Below, piece by piece: positions 11,777 through 19,716 of a stretch of 64,000 nucleotides of DNA. A program made the position numbers and the translations under genes. The notes under the pieces are model-generated. The model worked only from the letters and a program-made list of their open reading frames with translations, did no database searches and was not told where the DNA came from. Where the stretch lies: positions 29,438,061-29,502,060 of the forward strand of contig NC_056038.1 of assembly GCF_004379255.2 (NCBI RefSeq). Reading direction: 5' to 3'. Origin of the DNA: Salvia splendens. Lineage: Eukaryota; Streptophyta; Magnoliopsida; Lamiales; Lamiaceae. The stretch's first letter is position 1, and each line of letters begins with the position of its first letter.

Positions 11777-11915
11777 TATATAGTACAGCCCCTACTGCAA
11801 AAAAAATTAATGCGTCCGCCCCTGGAAGGAGTATATAATAATGAAGGGGTGGGGGTGTTATGTTTGTGAAGTCTACGATGCAAAAGACTTAGATTTATTC
11901 GCTTTTAGACCTTAA

Positions 11916-12394
11916 GGGCATGTTCACTTTTCTAGTTATAGGCATAAATGAGTTTATTTATGTTCATTAACTGTTGTTCAATTTCATTGACATATTTATG
12001 GACGGCCCGATAAATAATACAGGCCCGCACTGTTGAGGGCATATATGTGCGATTTTCAAAACTTCCAAAGGAGGTAGTAATTGAAGCAACATAGGAAAAT
12101 GTGTCAAGAAATGAAGGCCAAATGACGTCTTAATCCCTGAAATTTCATCAATTGTTCCAATCTGTTCATGTGTTGCCAATACCGAGAATTAAGAAATGTT
12201 TTAGGGCCATTTTTGTCAGTTTACATGACAAACAGAAAAAATAAATTAATTTTAAAAAGACACCAACTCAAAACAGAGCCCAAGTCTTGCTCACCGAACA
12301 TGACAGAAAAGTTGTAATTAAGTGGGCCCATCACATGCAATTCTGATCTTGTTTCATTTCTTAAGAACCAATATCAAACATACTGAACAGGCCC
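11916..12394. mobile_element. Tourist-like (PIF/Harbinger-derived) MITE
   Basis: The left end is GGGCATGTTCACTTTT, and the reverse complement of the right end is GGGCCTGTTCAGTATG. A TAA duplication lies at 11913-11915 and 12395-12397. The GGGCCTGTT terminus with a 3-bp duplication is typical of Tourist-type elements. 479 bp, non-coding. Confidence 0.75.
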
Positions 12395-12586
12395 TAAGTG
12401 TTTATAAAACATATCTTAAATGCATAAACAAGCACAATACGATAAAATTACTTCTTTTCGTAAAAGTGAGTATAGAGTTGGTTTTATATAAGCAACCATT
12501 CGACTTGAAAATTTGCTTTTACAATATACCAACTCTTAACACTCGAAGCATACAAGATCTTCAGGTAGGGTATCCTGAGCGAGGGC

Positions 12587-13295
12587 TGATGGGGTGCGTA
12601 CTAAACAAGCCCAACAGCAATGACGGCCCATCAGCCCAAGGAAGAGTATGAGTTCGGCATTACCAAAGAGTTCGGCCTCAGCCTACAGCTCGGTAAAAGC
12701 CAACCTATCAAGCTCTGCTCTCAGATCGGCAACCAAAGCAGGAGTATGAGTTCGGCATTACCAAAGAGTTCGGCCTCAGCCTACAGCTCGGTAAAAGCCA
12801 TCCAATCAAGCTCTGCTCTCAGGTCGGCATCAAGCTCTACTCTCAGATCGGCAACCAAAGCAGTTCGGTCTCAGTATTCGACCGAACAAGGAGTTAGTGG
12901 ACCCATACAGGATGTCCAACACACCAACTACCACGTGGTGTCAACTCAGGCCACGATCGTAGGCCATGACCTACGCTACATCCACGATCTTAGGCCATGA
13001 CCTACACGACATCCACGACTTAGGGTGGTGATGCAAGCCACGATCTTAGTCCAAGATATAAATGGAACTTAGATCTGATATGGGGGGTTAAGCTCTCTAG
13101 AGATAAAACACCATATAGCAAATAGCCAGTTTGTATTTGTAAGCTGTAGAAAACAGATCAAGCAATACAATCTTGCCCTCCCTTTTTCCCGTGGACGTAG
13201 ATTTACTTCAGTAAATCGAACCACGTAAATTCTTTGTGTCTGTATTTTCATTCTCTACCAGCATTTGCTAACATCAAAAATTCGCGGATCCATCA
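12587..13295 (+). repeat. Element A 5' LTR
   Basis: Starts TGATGGGGTG and ends GGATCCATCA, with the canonical TG...CA and a short TGATG/CATCA inverted repeat. It includes a 98-bp internal duplication beginning at 12644 and 12742 (GAGTATGAGTTCGGCATTAC). A TATA box lies at 13057-13063. The ORFs on either strand inside it duplicate those of the 3' LTR and have no independent support. Confidence 0.95.
13057..13063 (+). promoter_or_regulatory. TATA box of element A LTR
   Basis: TATAAAT, about 470 bp into the LTR, with the downstream part of the LTR available as R-U5. The same box is at 23386-23392 in the 3' LTR. Confidence 0.6.
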
Positions 13296-13296
13296 C

Positions 13297-13312
13297 TGGC
13301 GCCGTCTGTGGG
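13297..13312 (+). other. Element A primer-binding site
   Basis: TGGCGCCGTCTGTGGG begins one base after the LTR. Its first nine bases match the 3' end complement of plant tRNA-Asp(GTC) and the rest diverges. Assignment to a particular tRNA is therefore tentative; the position is right for a PBS. Confidence 0.65.
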
Positions 13313-13373
13313 AAGCAGAGAACAAAATTTGTGATAAAGCGAATTTTTGATCCATTTTTTTTCCACCCAAAAA

Positions 13374-15488
13374 ATGCATACCAGATCGCAGAGTACCCGT
13401 ATTCCTGCCCGTGAGAACCAGGAAGAAGCCAATCCATCCCATAGGTCTGGAAAACAGCCTAGGGATAAATCCACCACCAGTTCTCATGGCGAAGGAACAG
13501 GCCGCTCCAAAAATCGTCCCACTGAGTCTTCCCAGCAGCCTGATTTGAATGAGGCTGTCAAGCTGTTCTTGGCTGAGAAGCAGGATGAGTTCTTAGCCTT
13601 CCTGCAAAAGAGCCAAGAGCCGAAGACGAAAGCGGAGGATTCTCCTTCCTCATCCAGACATGAAAGTCACTACCGCAGTAGTGCCGTGTCTTCCAGGAAG
13701 AAGAATCCTCAACCCCGACATATTCCTGCTCTTCCTCGGTACCGGAATCACAGGAGAACTCAATCTCCTCCATACCGACGAGATATCGGATTCGCCGTGT
13801 ACGGAGCACTGAAGACTCCGTTCTCGGACGACATCACCCGAACTCCCCTACCGCAGAACTACCGAACTCCGTCGATGACTTACGACGGGCTCGTGGACCC
13901 TCACGATTTCTTGGGGCGCTATCAGTATAACATGGCGAACCAGGGTCTCAACGAGGTCCACATGTGCAAGCTGTTTCCCGAGCTGCTCATCGGGAACGCG
14001 AGAAGGTGGTTCGATAGCCTCCCCCAGGGCAGCATCAGATCTTACCGAGATCTAATGGATGCCTTCCACAGGAGGTTCTTTCAGAAAGCGGAAGCCCGAA
14101 TCACTTCGGCTCAGCTGCTTTCCATTCGTCAAGGTCGCGACGAAAAAATCAGCGACTTTATGACAAGATTCCACAAGGAATGCCTGCAAGTAGACGATCT
14201 CAACGATCTGCTTGTCATCTCGGCGTTCCAAAATGGAATCCTGCCCGGAGCTCTCTACAGGAAGCTCGTTGAGTGCGGTCCGCAGACAGCTCAGGAAATG
14301 TGGGACATTGCGGACCAGTACTCCCGGGCCGATGAGGCAGACCGTCGCAAACGGTCGTTAGACAGCTCATCGTCCCGAGGAGACAGGAGGAAGCCCGATC
14401 ATAGCGATCAGGGACATCCTCGCCGAACTCCTTTTGGCGATCAGGGACATCCTCGCCGAACTCCTTTTGAAAGGATTCAAAGGACTCCGGTGCAAGACAG
14501 ATTGGGACCCCGTCTCAATCCCGAGAAGCCGCCCGCTCAGTTCGTACCGCTGAACAAGCCGAGAGCGGAAATTTTCGAACTACACTCTGACCTGTTCGAA
14601 AAGCCAAAGCGGATGACGAAATCGGCCGCGCGCCGTCCCCAGGATAACTACTGCTCCTACCATCAAGACCACGGTCACGATACCGAGGAGTGCAGAAACT
14701 TGGCTGCAGGTATCGATGTTCTTGTGAGGGCAGGGACATTGAAAAAATACCAAAGCAAGCAGTCAAAGAAGAACAAGAAGCAGAGAGGTGCGAACTGCGC
14801 TCCTCAGGATCCGAAAAGGCAGCCGGATCCCGAAGACGATGACGAGCCGCAATATGATGGAGTAATCCTGACTATTGACGCTCTCCCAGCCGGGAAGACC
14901 AAGTCGTCCCTGAAGTCAGAGCGCAGGGGCTCCAATCGGGAGGAGCCAACGCATAAAAGGCTGAAGCAGGACGAAGTGATTACGTTCTCGGAGGCTGATC
15001 CCGTCCCGGCCATCTCTCCTCACCAAGACGCCATTGTCATCCAAGCCGGAGTGGCAAACAAACTGATCCACAGGGTGTTTGTGGATACAGGAGCGTCAGT
15101 CAGCATTCTTTTTAAAGAGTGCTTCGACAAACTAGAAGTGGACCCAGCTCGGCTCAGCCCGGCTCCGCTTCCCCTGAAGAGCTTCGCCCAGGAGGACACC
15201 CGCCCTGAAGGTATTATCAGCCTTCCGATCACGGTGGGGAAAGCGCCTACTAGCTCCAGTACGATGATTGAGTTTTTCGTGGTGAAAGCTCGGTCCCCGT
15301 ACAACGTCATCCTGGGAAGAGACTGGCTCAACACAGTTCGGGCCATTTGCTCCACTTATCACCTCACCATCAAGATCCCTACTAAAGGAGGGATAGCGGT
15401 CATCCGAGGTGACCAAAAGAGAGCAAAGGAATGTCTGCAAATTGCGCTTAGAAGTGCCGAGCAGTCAGATCGGCACCACCAAGCATAG
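13374..15488 (+). CDS. Element A Gag-protease
   Basis: The structural Gag protein fused to the aspartic protease. The first ATG after the PBS is at 13374 (the frame is open further upstream without an ATG), giving 704 residues. Order: a basic Ser/Arg/Gln-rich N-terminus; the retrotransposon Gag domain (around GNARRWFDSLPQGSIRSYRD); a basic linker with a repeated RRTPFGDQGHP unit; a knuckle of the type CSYHQDHGHDTEEC; then the protease with catalytic VDTGAS (Asp571). It ends in TAG at 15486-15488. The frame continues directly into RT, so the stop separates Gag-Pro from Gag-Pro-Pol. Protein structure and order are certain; processing is inferred from the family. Confidence 0.93.
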   Translation: MHTRSQSTRIPARENQEEANPSHRSGKQPRDKSTTSSHGEGTGRSKNRPTESSQQPDLNEAVKLFLAEKQDEFLAFLQKSQEPKTKAEDSPSSSRHESHYRSSAVSSRKKNPQPRHIPALPRYRNHRRTQSPPYRRDIGFAVYGALKTPFSDDITRTPLPQNYRTPSMTYDGLVDPHDFLGRYQYNMANQGLNEVHMCKLFPELLIGNARRWFDSLPQGSIRSYRDLMDAFHRRFFQKAEARITSAQLLSIRQGRDEKISDFMTRFHKECLQVDDLNDLLVISAFQNGILPGALYRKLVECGPQTAQEMWDIADQYSRADEADRRKRSLDSSSSRGDRRKPDHSDQGHPRRTPFGDQGHPRRTPFERIQRTPVQDRLGPRLNPEKPPAQFVPLNKPRAEIFELHSDLFEKPKRMTKSAARRPQDNYCSYHQDHGHDTEECRNLAAGIDVLVRAGTLKKYQSKQSKKNKKQRGANCAPQDPKRQPDPEDDDEPQYDGVILTIDALPAGKTKSSLKSERRGSNREEPTHKRLKQDEVITFSEADPVPAISPHQDAIVIQAGVANKLIHRVFVDTGASVSILFKECFDKLEVDPARLSPAPLPLKSFAQEDTRPEGIISLPITVGKAPTSSSTMIEFFVVKARSPYNVILGRDWLNTVRAICSTYHLTIKIPTKGGIAVIRGDQKRAKECLQIALRSAEQSDRHHQA

Positions 15489-15494
15489 CAATCA
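15486..15494 (+). promoter_or_regulatory. Candidate leaky stop codon UAG-CAA-UCA
   Basis: The gag-protease stop is followed in frame by CAA TCA, matching the UAG-CAR-YYA consensus known from tobamovirus-type stop readthrough in plants. The downstream frame is open into RT. If functional, it would set the Gag to Gag-Pol ratio. This is inference from context; no expression evidence is available. Confidence 0.55.
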
Positions 15495-17666
15495 CAGCAG
15501 CCGGAGTCAGAGGCGATGACCGAAGTCATACATGAGCCGAACTCGATGACAGTTCAGCTGTACGAAGACGACCCATCCAGAACGGTTAAGATCGGCTTCG
15601 CGGGAACGCCTCTACTTCGGGAAAAAACCATCCAGCTCCTCAAGGAGTACAAAGACGTCTTTGCATGGTCTCCGTTGGACATGACCGGAGTGCCCCCCGA
15701 GGTAATCACTCATCGTTTAAATATTGATCCTTCGGTCCGGCCGATAAAACAGAAGCAAAGACTCTTTGCGGCAGAACGAAGTCAAGTCATCCATGACGAA
15801 GTCCGTCAATTATTGAAGGCGGATGTGTTATTCGAAGTGAAGTACCCTTCGTGGGTGGCCAATCCTGTCATGATCAAGAAAAAGGAAGGAGGATGGCGGA
15901 TGTGCATAGATTTCACCGATCTAAATAAGCACTGTCCCAAAGATTGCTATCCCCTTCCGAACATAGATAAAAAAGTAGAAGCTCTGATAGGCTTTGAAAT
16001 TTTTTGTTTTCTTGATCTATACAAAGGATACCATCAGGTTTTAATGGATGAGATTGACGCTTCAAAAACGGCCTTCATTACTGATTTCGGCATTTTCGCT
16101 TATAAAAAGATGCCATTCGGTTTAAAGAATGCCGGAGCCACTTATCAAAGGATGGTAGACAAGCTTTTTCGGCACCTGATTGGAAAGGAAGTCGAAGTAT
16201 ATGTTGACGATATAGTCGTCAAGAGCAAAAGCACCTCGGAGTACGAGCACAACCTCAAGACCACTCTCAACGTGCTCAAGAAAGCCAACCTCAAACTTAA
16301 TCCCCAAAAGTGTACCTTTTTGGTAGATTCGGGAAAGTTTCTGGGTTGTTGGGTTTCAAAAGACGGACTCAAGGCAAACCCCTCAAAAGTTCAAGTCGTT
16401 CAGAACATGGCAATGCCGAAGTCCATACATGACGTGCAAAGGCTAACCGGATGTCTAGCCGCACTGAGTCGATTCCTTTCCCAAGCAGCCGAAAAGCAAC
16501 TGCCGTTCTTCAAGGTGTTGAAAAAGGCACCAAAGTTCGAGTGGGGAGCCGAGCAGAAAAAGGCCTTTGACGAGCTCAAAAGTTATCTAGCCGAGCTTCC
16601 TATTCTCTCCGCTCCAGCCGAAGCCGAAGTACTATTCTTATACTTAGCGGCATCGGATCAAACCATCAGCGCGGTGCTTGTACGAGAAGAAGGCCTAAAG
16701 CAGTTTCCCATCTACTTTACAAGCCGAGCATTAAGAGGTCCAGAAACAAGGTATCAACCTCTGGAAAAAATTGCTCTGGCGTTAGTAAATGCAGCAAGGA
16801 GACTGCGGCCATACTTCTATGCTCACAAGGTATGCGTCTTAACTGATCTGCCACTTCGGCAAGTGTTGACCAAACCAGAAGCATCAGGCAGAATCGCCAA
16901 GTGGGCTATAGAGTTGGGAGAGCACACAATTGAATATCTACCTCGGAAAGCCATCAAGGGACAAGCCTTGGCAGATTTTCTTGCAGAAGCGAAGTTCGAT
17001 CAAGCAATTCCTATTACTGCCGAACAGAAGAATTCTGCCAATGCCGAACTAGCACAGCCCTTGGAATCCGAAGTAGAGCCGCCGGACTGCTGGAGCGGAT
17101 TCGTAGATGGAGCTTCAAACAAGATGGGAAGTGGAGCTGGTATTTTACTTGTCGCTCCCGACGGACACGAGGTAACCTACTCACTTCGTTTCCTATTCCC
17201 CACTACTAATAATGAAGCCGAGTACGAAGCCCTCCTGGCCGGACTCCAGTTAGCGCAAAGTCTACTCGTCAAATCTCTCAAAGTCCATTGTGATTCACAA
17301 GTCATAGTAAATCACATGTTGGGTACAAGTGAAGCCCGTGACGAGAGAATGAAGAAGTATTTGGACAAAGCGCAAAGCATCAGCCGAAGTTTCTCCTATT
17401 TTCGGATAATCCGCATTCCCAGAGCGGAAAATAGCCGAGCAGATACCTTAAGTAAGTTGGCCTCAGATCCGAGCTCAAAGGCGGAAGAATTAATGCATCG
17501 AAGCATTGATGAAGCCGAGGTACATTCTGTATCCAGCTCGCCGAACTGGATGACGCCGATCTTGCAGTATCTGGATCAAGGACAATTGCCCGAGGATAAG
17601 AGAGAAGCTCGGAAGATCACGTGCCGAGCTCTTCGGTACGAACTTCATGAAGGAGTCCTCTTTTGA
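15489..17666 (+). CDS. Element A Pol part 1: RT, RNase H and second (archaeal-type) RNase H
   Basis: Copies the element RNA into DNA and degrades the template. It lies in the same frame as gag; the first ATG is at 15516, but entry is more likely by readthrough of the UAG. RT has MCIDFTDLNKHCPKD, MPFGLKNAGATYQRM and the YVDD catalytic box (near 16200). The first RNase H follows (ASDQTISAVL ... LTDLPLRQVL). A second RNase H is seen from about 17099: FVDGASNKMGSGAG, NNEAEYEALLAGL, HCDSQVIVNH and NSRADTLSKLAS supply the D-E-D-D set. Two RNase H domains in a row are typical of the Tat lineage. The frame stops at TGA 17664-17666, between RNase H and integrase. Confidence 0.93.
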   Translation, partial: QSQQPESEAMTEVIHEPNSMTVQLYEDDPSRTVKIGFAGTPLLREKTIQLLKEYKDVFAWSPLDMTGVPPEVITHRLNIDPSVRPIKQKQRLFAAERSQVIHDEVRQLLKADVLFEVKYPSWVANPVMIKKKEGGWRMCIDFTDLNKHCPKDCYPLPNIDKKVEALIGFEIFCFLDLYKGYHQVLMDEIDASKTAFITDFGIFAYKKMPFGLKNAGATYQRMVDKLFRHLIGKEVEVYVDDIVVKSKSTSEYEHNLKTTLNVLKKANLKLNPQKCTFLVDSGKFLGCWVSKDGLKANPSKVQVVQNMAMPKSIHDVQRLTGCLAALSRFLSQAAEKQLPFFKVLKKAPKFEWGAEQKKAFDELKSYLAELPILSAPAEAEVLFLYLAASDQTISAVLVREEGLKQFPIYFTSRALRGPETRYQPLEKIALALVNAARRLRPYFYAHKVCVLTDLPLRQVLTKPEASGRIAKWAIELGEHTIEYLPRKAIKGQALADFLAEAKFDQAIPITAEQKNSANAELAQPLESEVEPPDCWSGFVDGASNKMGSGAGILLVAPDGHEVTYSLRFLFPTTNNEAEYEALLAGLQLAQSLLVKSLKVHCDSQVIVNHMLGTSEARDERMKKYLDKAQSISRSFSYFRIIRIPRAENSRADTLSKLASDPSSKAEELMHRSIDEAEVHSVSSSPNWMTPILQYLDQGQLPEDKREARKITCRALRYELHEGVLF

Positions 17667-18779
17667 AAGTCTTACCTCCAGCCGTTATTGCGGTGCGTAG
17701 GACCAGAAGAGACGGACTACATCCTCAGAGAAGTTCATGAAGGATCGTGCGGTAGCCACATCGGAGCCAGAGCTTTAGCTAAAAAAGTTCTGAGATGGGG
17801 ATATTATTGGCCAACCATGGTACAAGAGGCAGTGCAGCTCGTCAAGAAGTGTACGAAGTGCCAAATTCACGCAAATGTCCCAAGGATGCCGCAGACCGAT
17901 CTATACACTATGCAAAGCCCTTGGCCTTTCATGCAATGGGGCATAGACATAGTGGGACCACTTCCTCAAGCTCCTCGGCAAATGAAATTCCTTATCGTTG
18001 CCGTGGACTACTTCACGAAGTGGGTGGAGGCTGAACCATTAGCTACGATAACGAGCTCAAAGGCATTGGACTTCGTCTGGAAGAACATAGTGTGCCGATT
18101 TGGCATACCCCACATCCTCATCTCGGATAATGGGACTCAGTTCACCGACAAGACGTTCAAGAATTGGTGCCAAGAGCTGAACATTCAACAGCGGTTCACT
18201 TCGGTCTCCCATCCCCAAGCAAACGGACAAACGGAAGTAACGAACCGGATTCTGGTGAAAGGGTTAAAAGCTCGGTTAGAACAAGCCAAAGGACAATGGG
18301 TAGAAAATCTCCCTCAAGTCCTATGGTCCTACCGAACTACACCCAAAACCTCCAACGGTGAAACTCCGTATAGCCTGGTGTACGGCACTGAAGCCGTAAT
18401 TCCGGTGGAGATCGGCGTACCCAGTCCCCGAACCCTAAATTTCTCCTCAGAAATGAATGACGACGGACTGAGAGCAGAACTAGATCTCGCCGAAGAAAGA
18501 AGAGAATTGGCGTGCATAAAAGCAGCCAAGTATAAGGAGCAAGTAGCCCGGTATTATAACCAAAGGGTGAAAAAGCTTCAATTTCAAATGGGAGATCTCG
18601 TCTTGAGAAACAACGAAGTAAGCCGAGCAGAAAAGCTGGGCAAACTCGAACCCACATGGGAGGGTCCATATCGGGTGTCCGAAGTCCTCGGCAAAGGGTC
18701 TTATAAATTGACTCACATGTCAGGAGAACAAGTACCCCGAACATGGCACGTCTCCAACCTCAAGAAGTTCCACTTGTAA
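17667..18779 (+). CDS. Element A Pol part 2: integrase
   Basis: Inserts the DNA copy into the chromosome. It is in the same frame as the RT part, cut off only by the TGA at 17664. It has the HHCC zinc-binding region (HEGSCGSHIG ... KKCTKCQIHANV), the DDE core (GIDIVGPLP, the Asp of SDNGTQFTD, and the Glu of QANGQTEVTNRIL) and the C-terminal domain ending VPRTWHVSNLKKFHL. No chromodomain follows. There is no nearby ATG; a TTG lies at 17688, so separate translation is unlikely and the UGA probably kills or strongly reduces integrase synthesis. Otherwise the domain looks complete. Confidence 0.92.
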   Translation, partial: KSYLQPLLRCVGPEETDYILREVHEGSCGSHIGARALAKKVLRWGYYWPTMVQEAVQLVKKCTKCQIHANVPRMPQTDLYTMQSPWPFMQWGIDIVGPLPQAPRQMKFLIVAVDYFTKWVEAEPLATITSSKALDFVWKNIVCRFGIPHILISDNGTQFTDKTFKNWCQELNIQQRFTSVSHPQANGQTEVTNRILVKGLKARLEQAKGQWVENLPQVLWSYRTTPKTSNGETPYSLVYGTEAVIPVEIGVPSPRTLNFSSEMNDDGLRAELDLAEERRELACIKAAKYKEQVARYYNQRVKKLQFQMGDLVLRNNEVSRAEKLGKLEPTWEGPYRVSEVLGKGSYKLTHMSGEQVPRTWHVSNLKKFHL

Positions 18780-19030
18780 GAGACAAAGTCCGGTCAGTCC
18801 GTCTCGTGTCTAGTTCGGTCATAGGGGTATGTGTTTTTATTTGTTTGTTTTTTACTTGTACCTTTTACTTGTCGTTTTAAAAAAAAGGTTTAAAGTTTTT
18901 TTCCTTCGTCTTTTTCATTTTTTCCCTATGTGTTTTGTCTCTATGTGCTTGTCGTCTCTTACAAATGGTACCAAGGTATATCGTTCTTTAAAGACTGATC
19001 CCCTTTTTAGATCGATTATTAAAGACTATT

Positions 19031-19206
19031 GTGAGTCCAAGCTTCCAAGGAGGATATAAGACCACAATTCAGCTTAACAAGCAGTCCGTCTGAAACGAAC
19101 TGCAATAAGCCAACGATTGTGAGTCCAAGCTTCCAAGGAGGATACAAGACCGCAATTCAGCTTAACAAGCACTTCGTCTGAAACGAACTGCAATAAGGGA
19201 AAGTCC
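19031..19206 (+). repeat. 88-bp tandem duplication after integrase
   Basis: Two units start at 19031 and 19119 with GTGAGTCCAAGCTTCCAAGG and run through GAAACGAACTGCAATAAG. Non-coding tandem repeats downstream of pol are common in Tat elements. Confidence 0.85.
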
Positions 19207-19426
19207 GATCCACGCGATAAACCTCGCCGAATTAGGACGACCAAGTTCGGTCAAAGAAGTTTACCTCATAAGACCGGGGACGACCATGTCTAGTCAAAGA
19301 GGTTTACTGCATAAGACCACTTCGGTTAACTGGGAAAGTCCGATCCACGCGATAAAACTCGCCGAATTAGGACAAGGGAAAGTTCGATCCCGGCGACAAA
19401 AATCGCCAAATTAGAACACAAACCAA

Positions 19427-19584
19427 GTCCGGTCAAAGATGTTTATTTCATCAGACCAAAGACGAGTCCGGTCTAAGATGTTTATTTCATCAGACCAAAG
19501 ACGAGTCCGGTCAAAGATGTTTATTTCATCAGACCAAGGACCAAGTCCGGTCAAAGAAGTTTACTTCATAAGACCGAGGACAAG
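19427..19584 (+). repeat. 39-bp tandem repeats, about four copies
   Basis: A unit beginning GTCCGGTCAAAGATGTTTAT and containing CATCAGACCAAAGACGA repeats head to tail, with the last copy more diverged. More scattered half-units (GTCAAAGAAGTTTACTTCAT-like) lie at 19250-19310. No coding role; the repeats fill the space between integrase and the end of the antisense gene. Confidence 0.85.
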
Positions 19585-19716
19585 TACGATGAAATTTTTT
19601 CGCTAAGCTGTAAATACAGTGTTAGAAGCGAAAACAAAATTTCATTTATCAAATCTTGTTCGGCATACAACTCCGCTACCCTACAAAATGGCGTTACGCT
19701 ATTACAAAGGACTATT

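Larger units (their letters stand above)
10995..11824. mobile_element. Non-autonomous hAT-like element
   Basis: Terminal inverted repeats AGGGGCGGAC (left) and GTCCGCCCCTG (right) are flanked by a perfect 8-bp duplication GAAGGAGT (10987-10994 and 11825-11832). An 8-bp duplication and a (C)AGGGGCGGA-type end fit hAT-superfamily derivatives; the leading C of the left end is lost. The 830-bp interior has no transposase. It holds a tandem duplication (11137-11312) and a nested Stowaway-like MITE (11555-11776). Confidence 0.8.

Noticed and set aside
12620..13000. 126-codon ORF in the LTR of element A (repeated at 22949-23329)
   Set aside because: It lies wholly inside the LTR, overlaps its internal 98-bp duplication, and has low-complexity Ser-rich content with no domain.
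17660..17672. UGA 17664 as a programmed readthrough site
   Set aside because: The context UUU-UGA-AAG does not match the known UGA-CUA or UGA-CGG readthrough contexts; a nonsense mutation is simpler.
19427..19584. Regular 39-bp repeats as a possible CRISPR array
   Set aside because: They are contiguous tandem repeats without unique spacers, in a plant retrotransposon.
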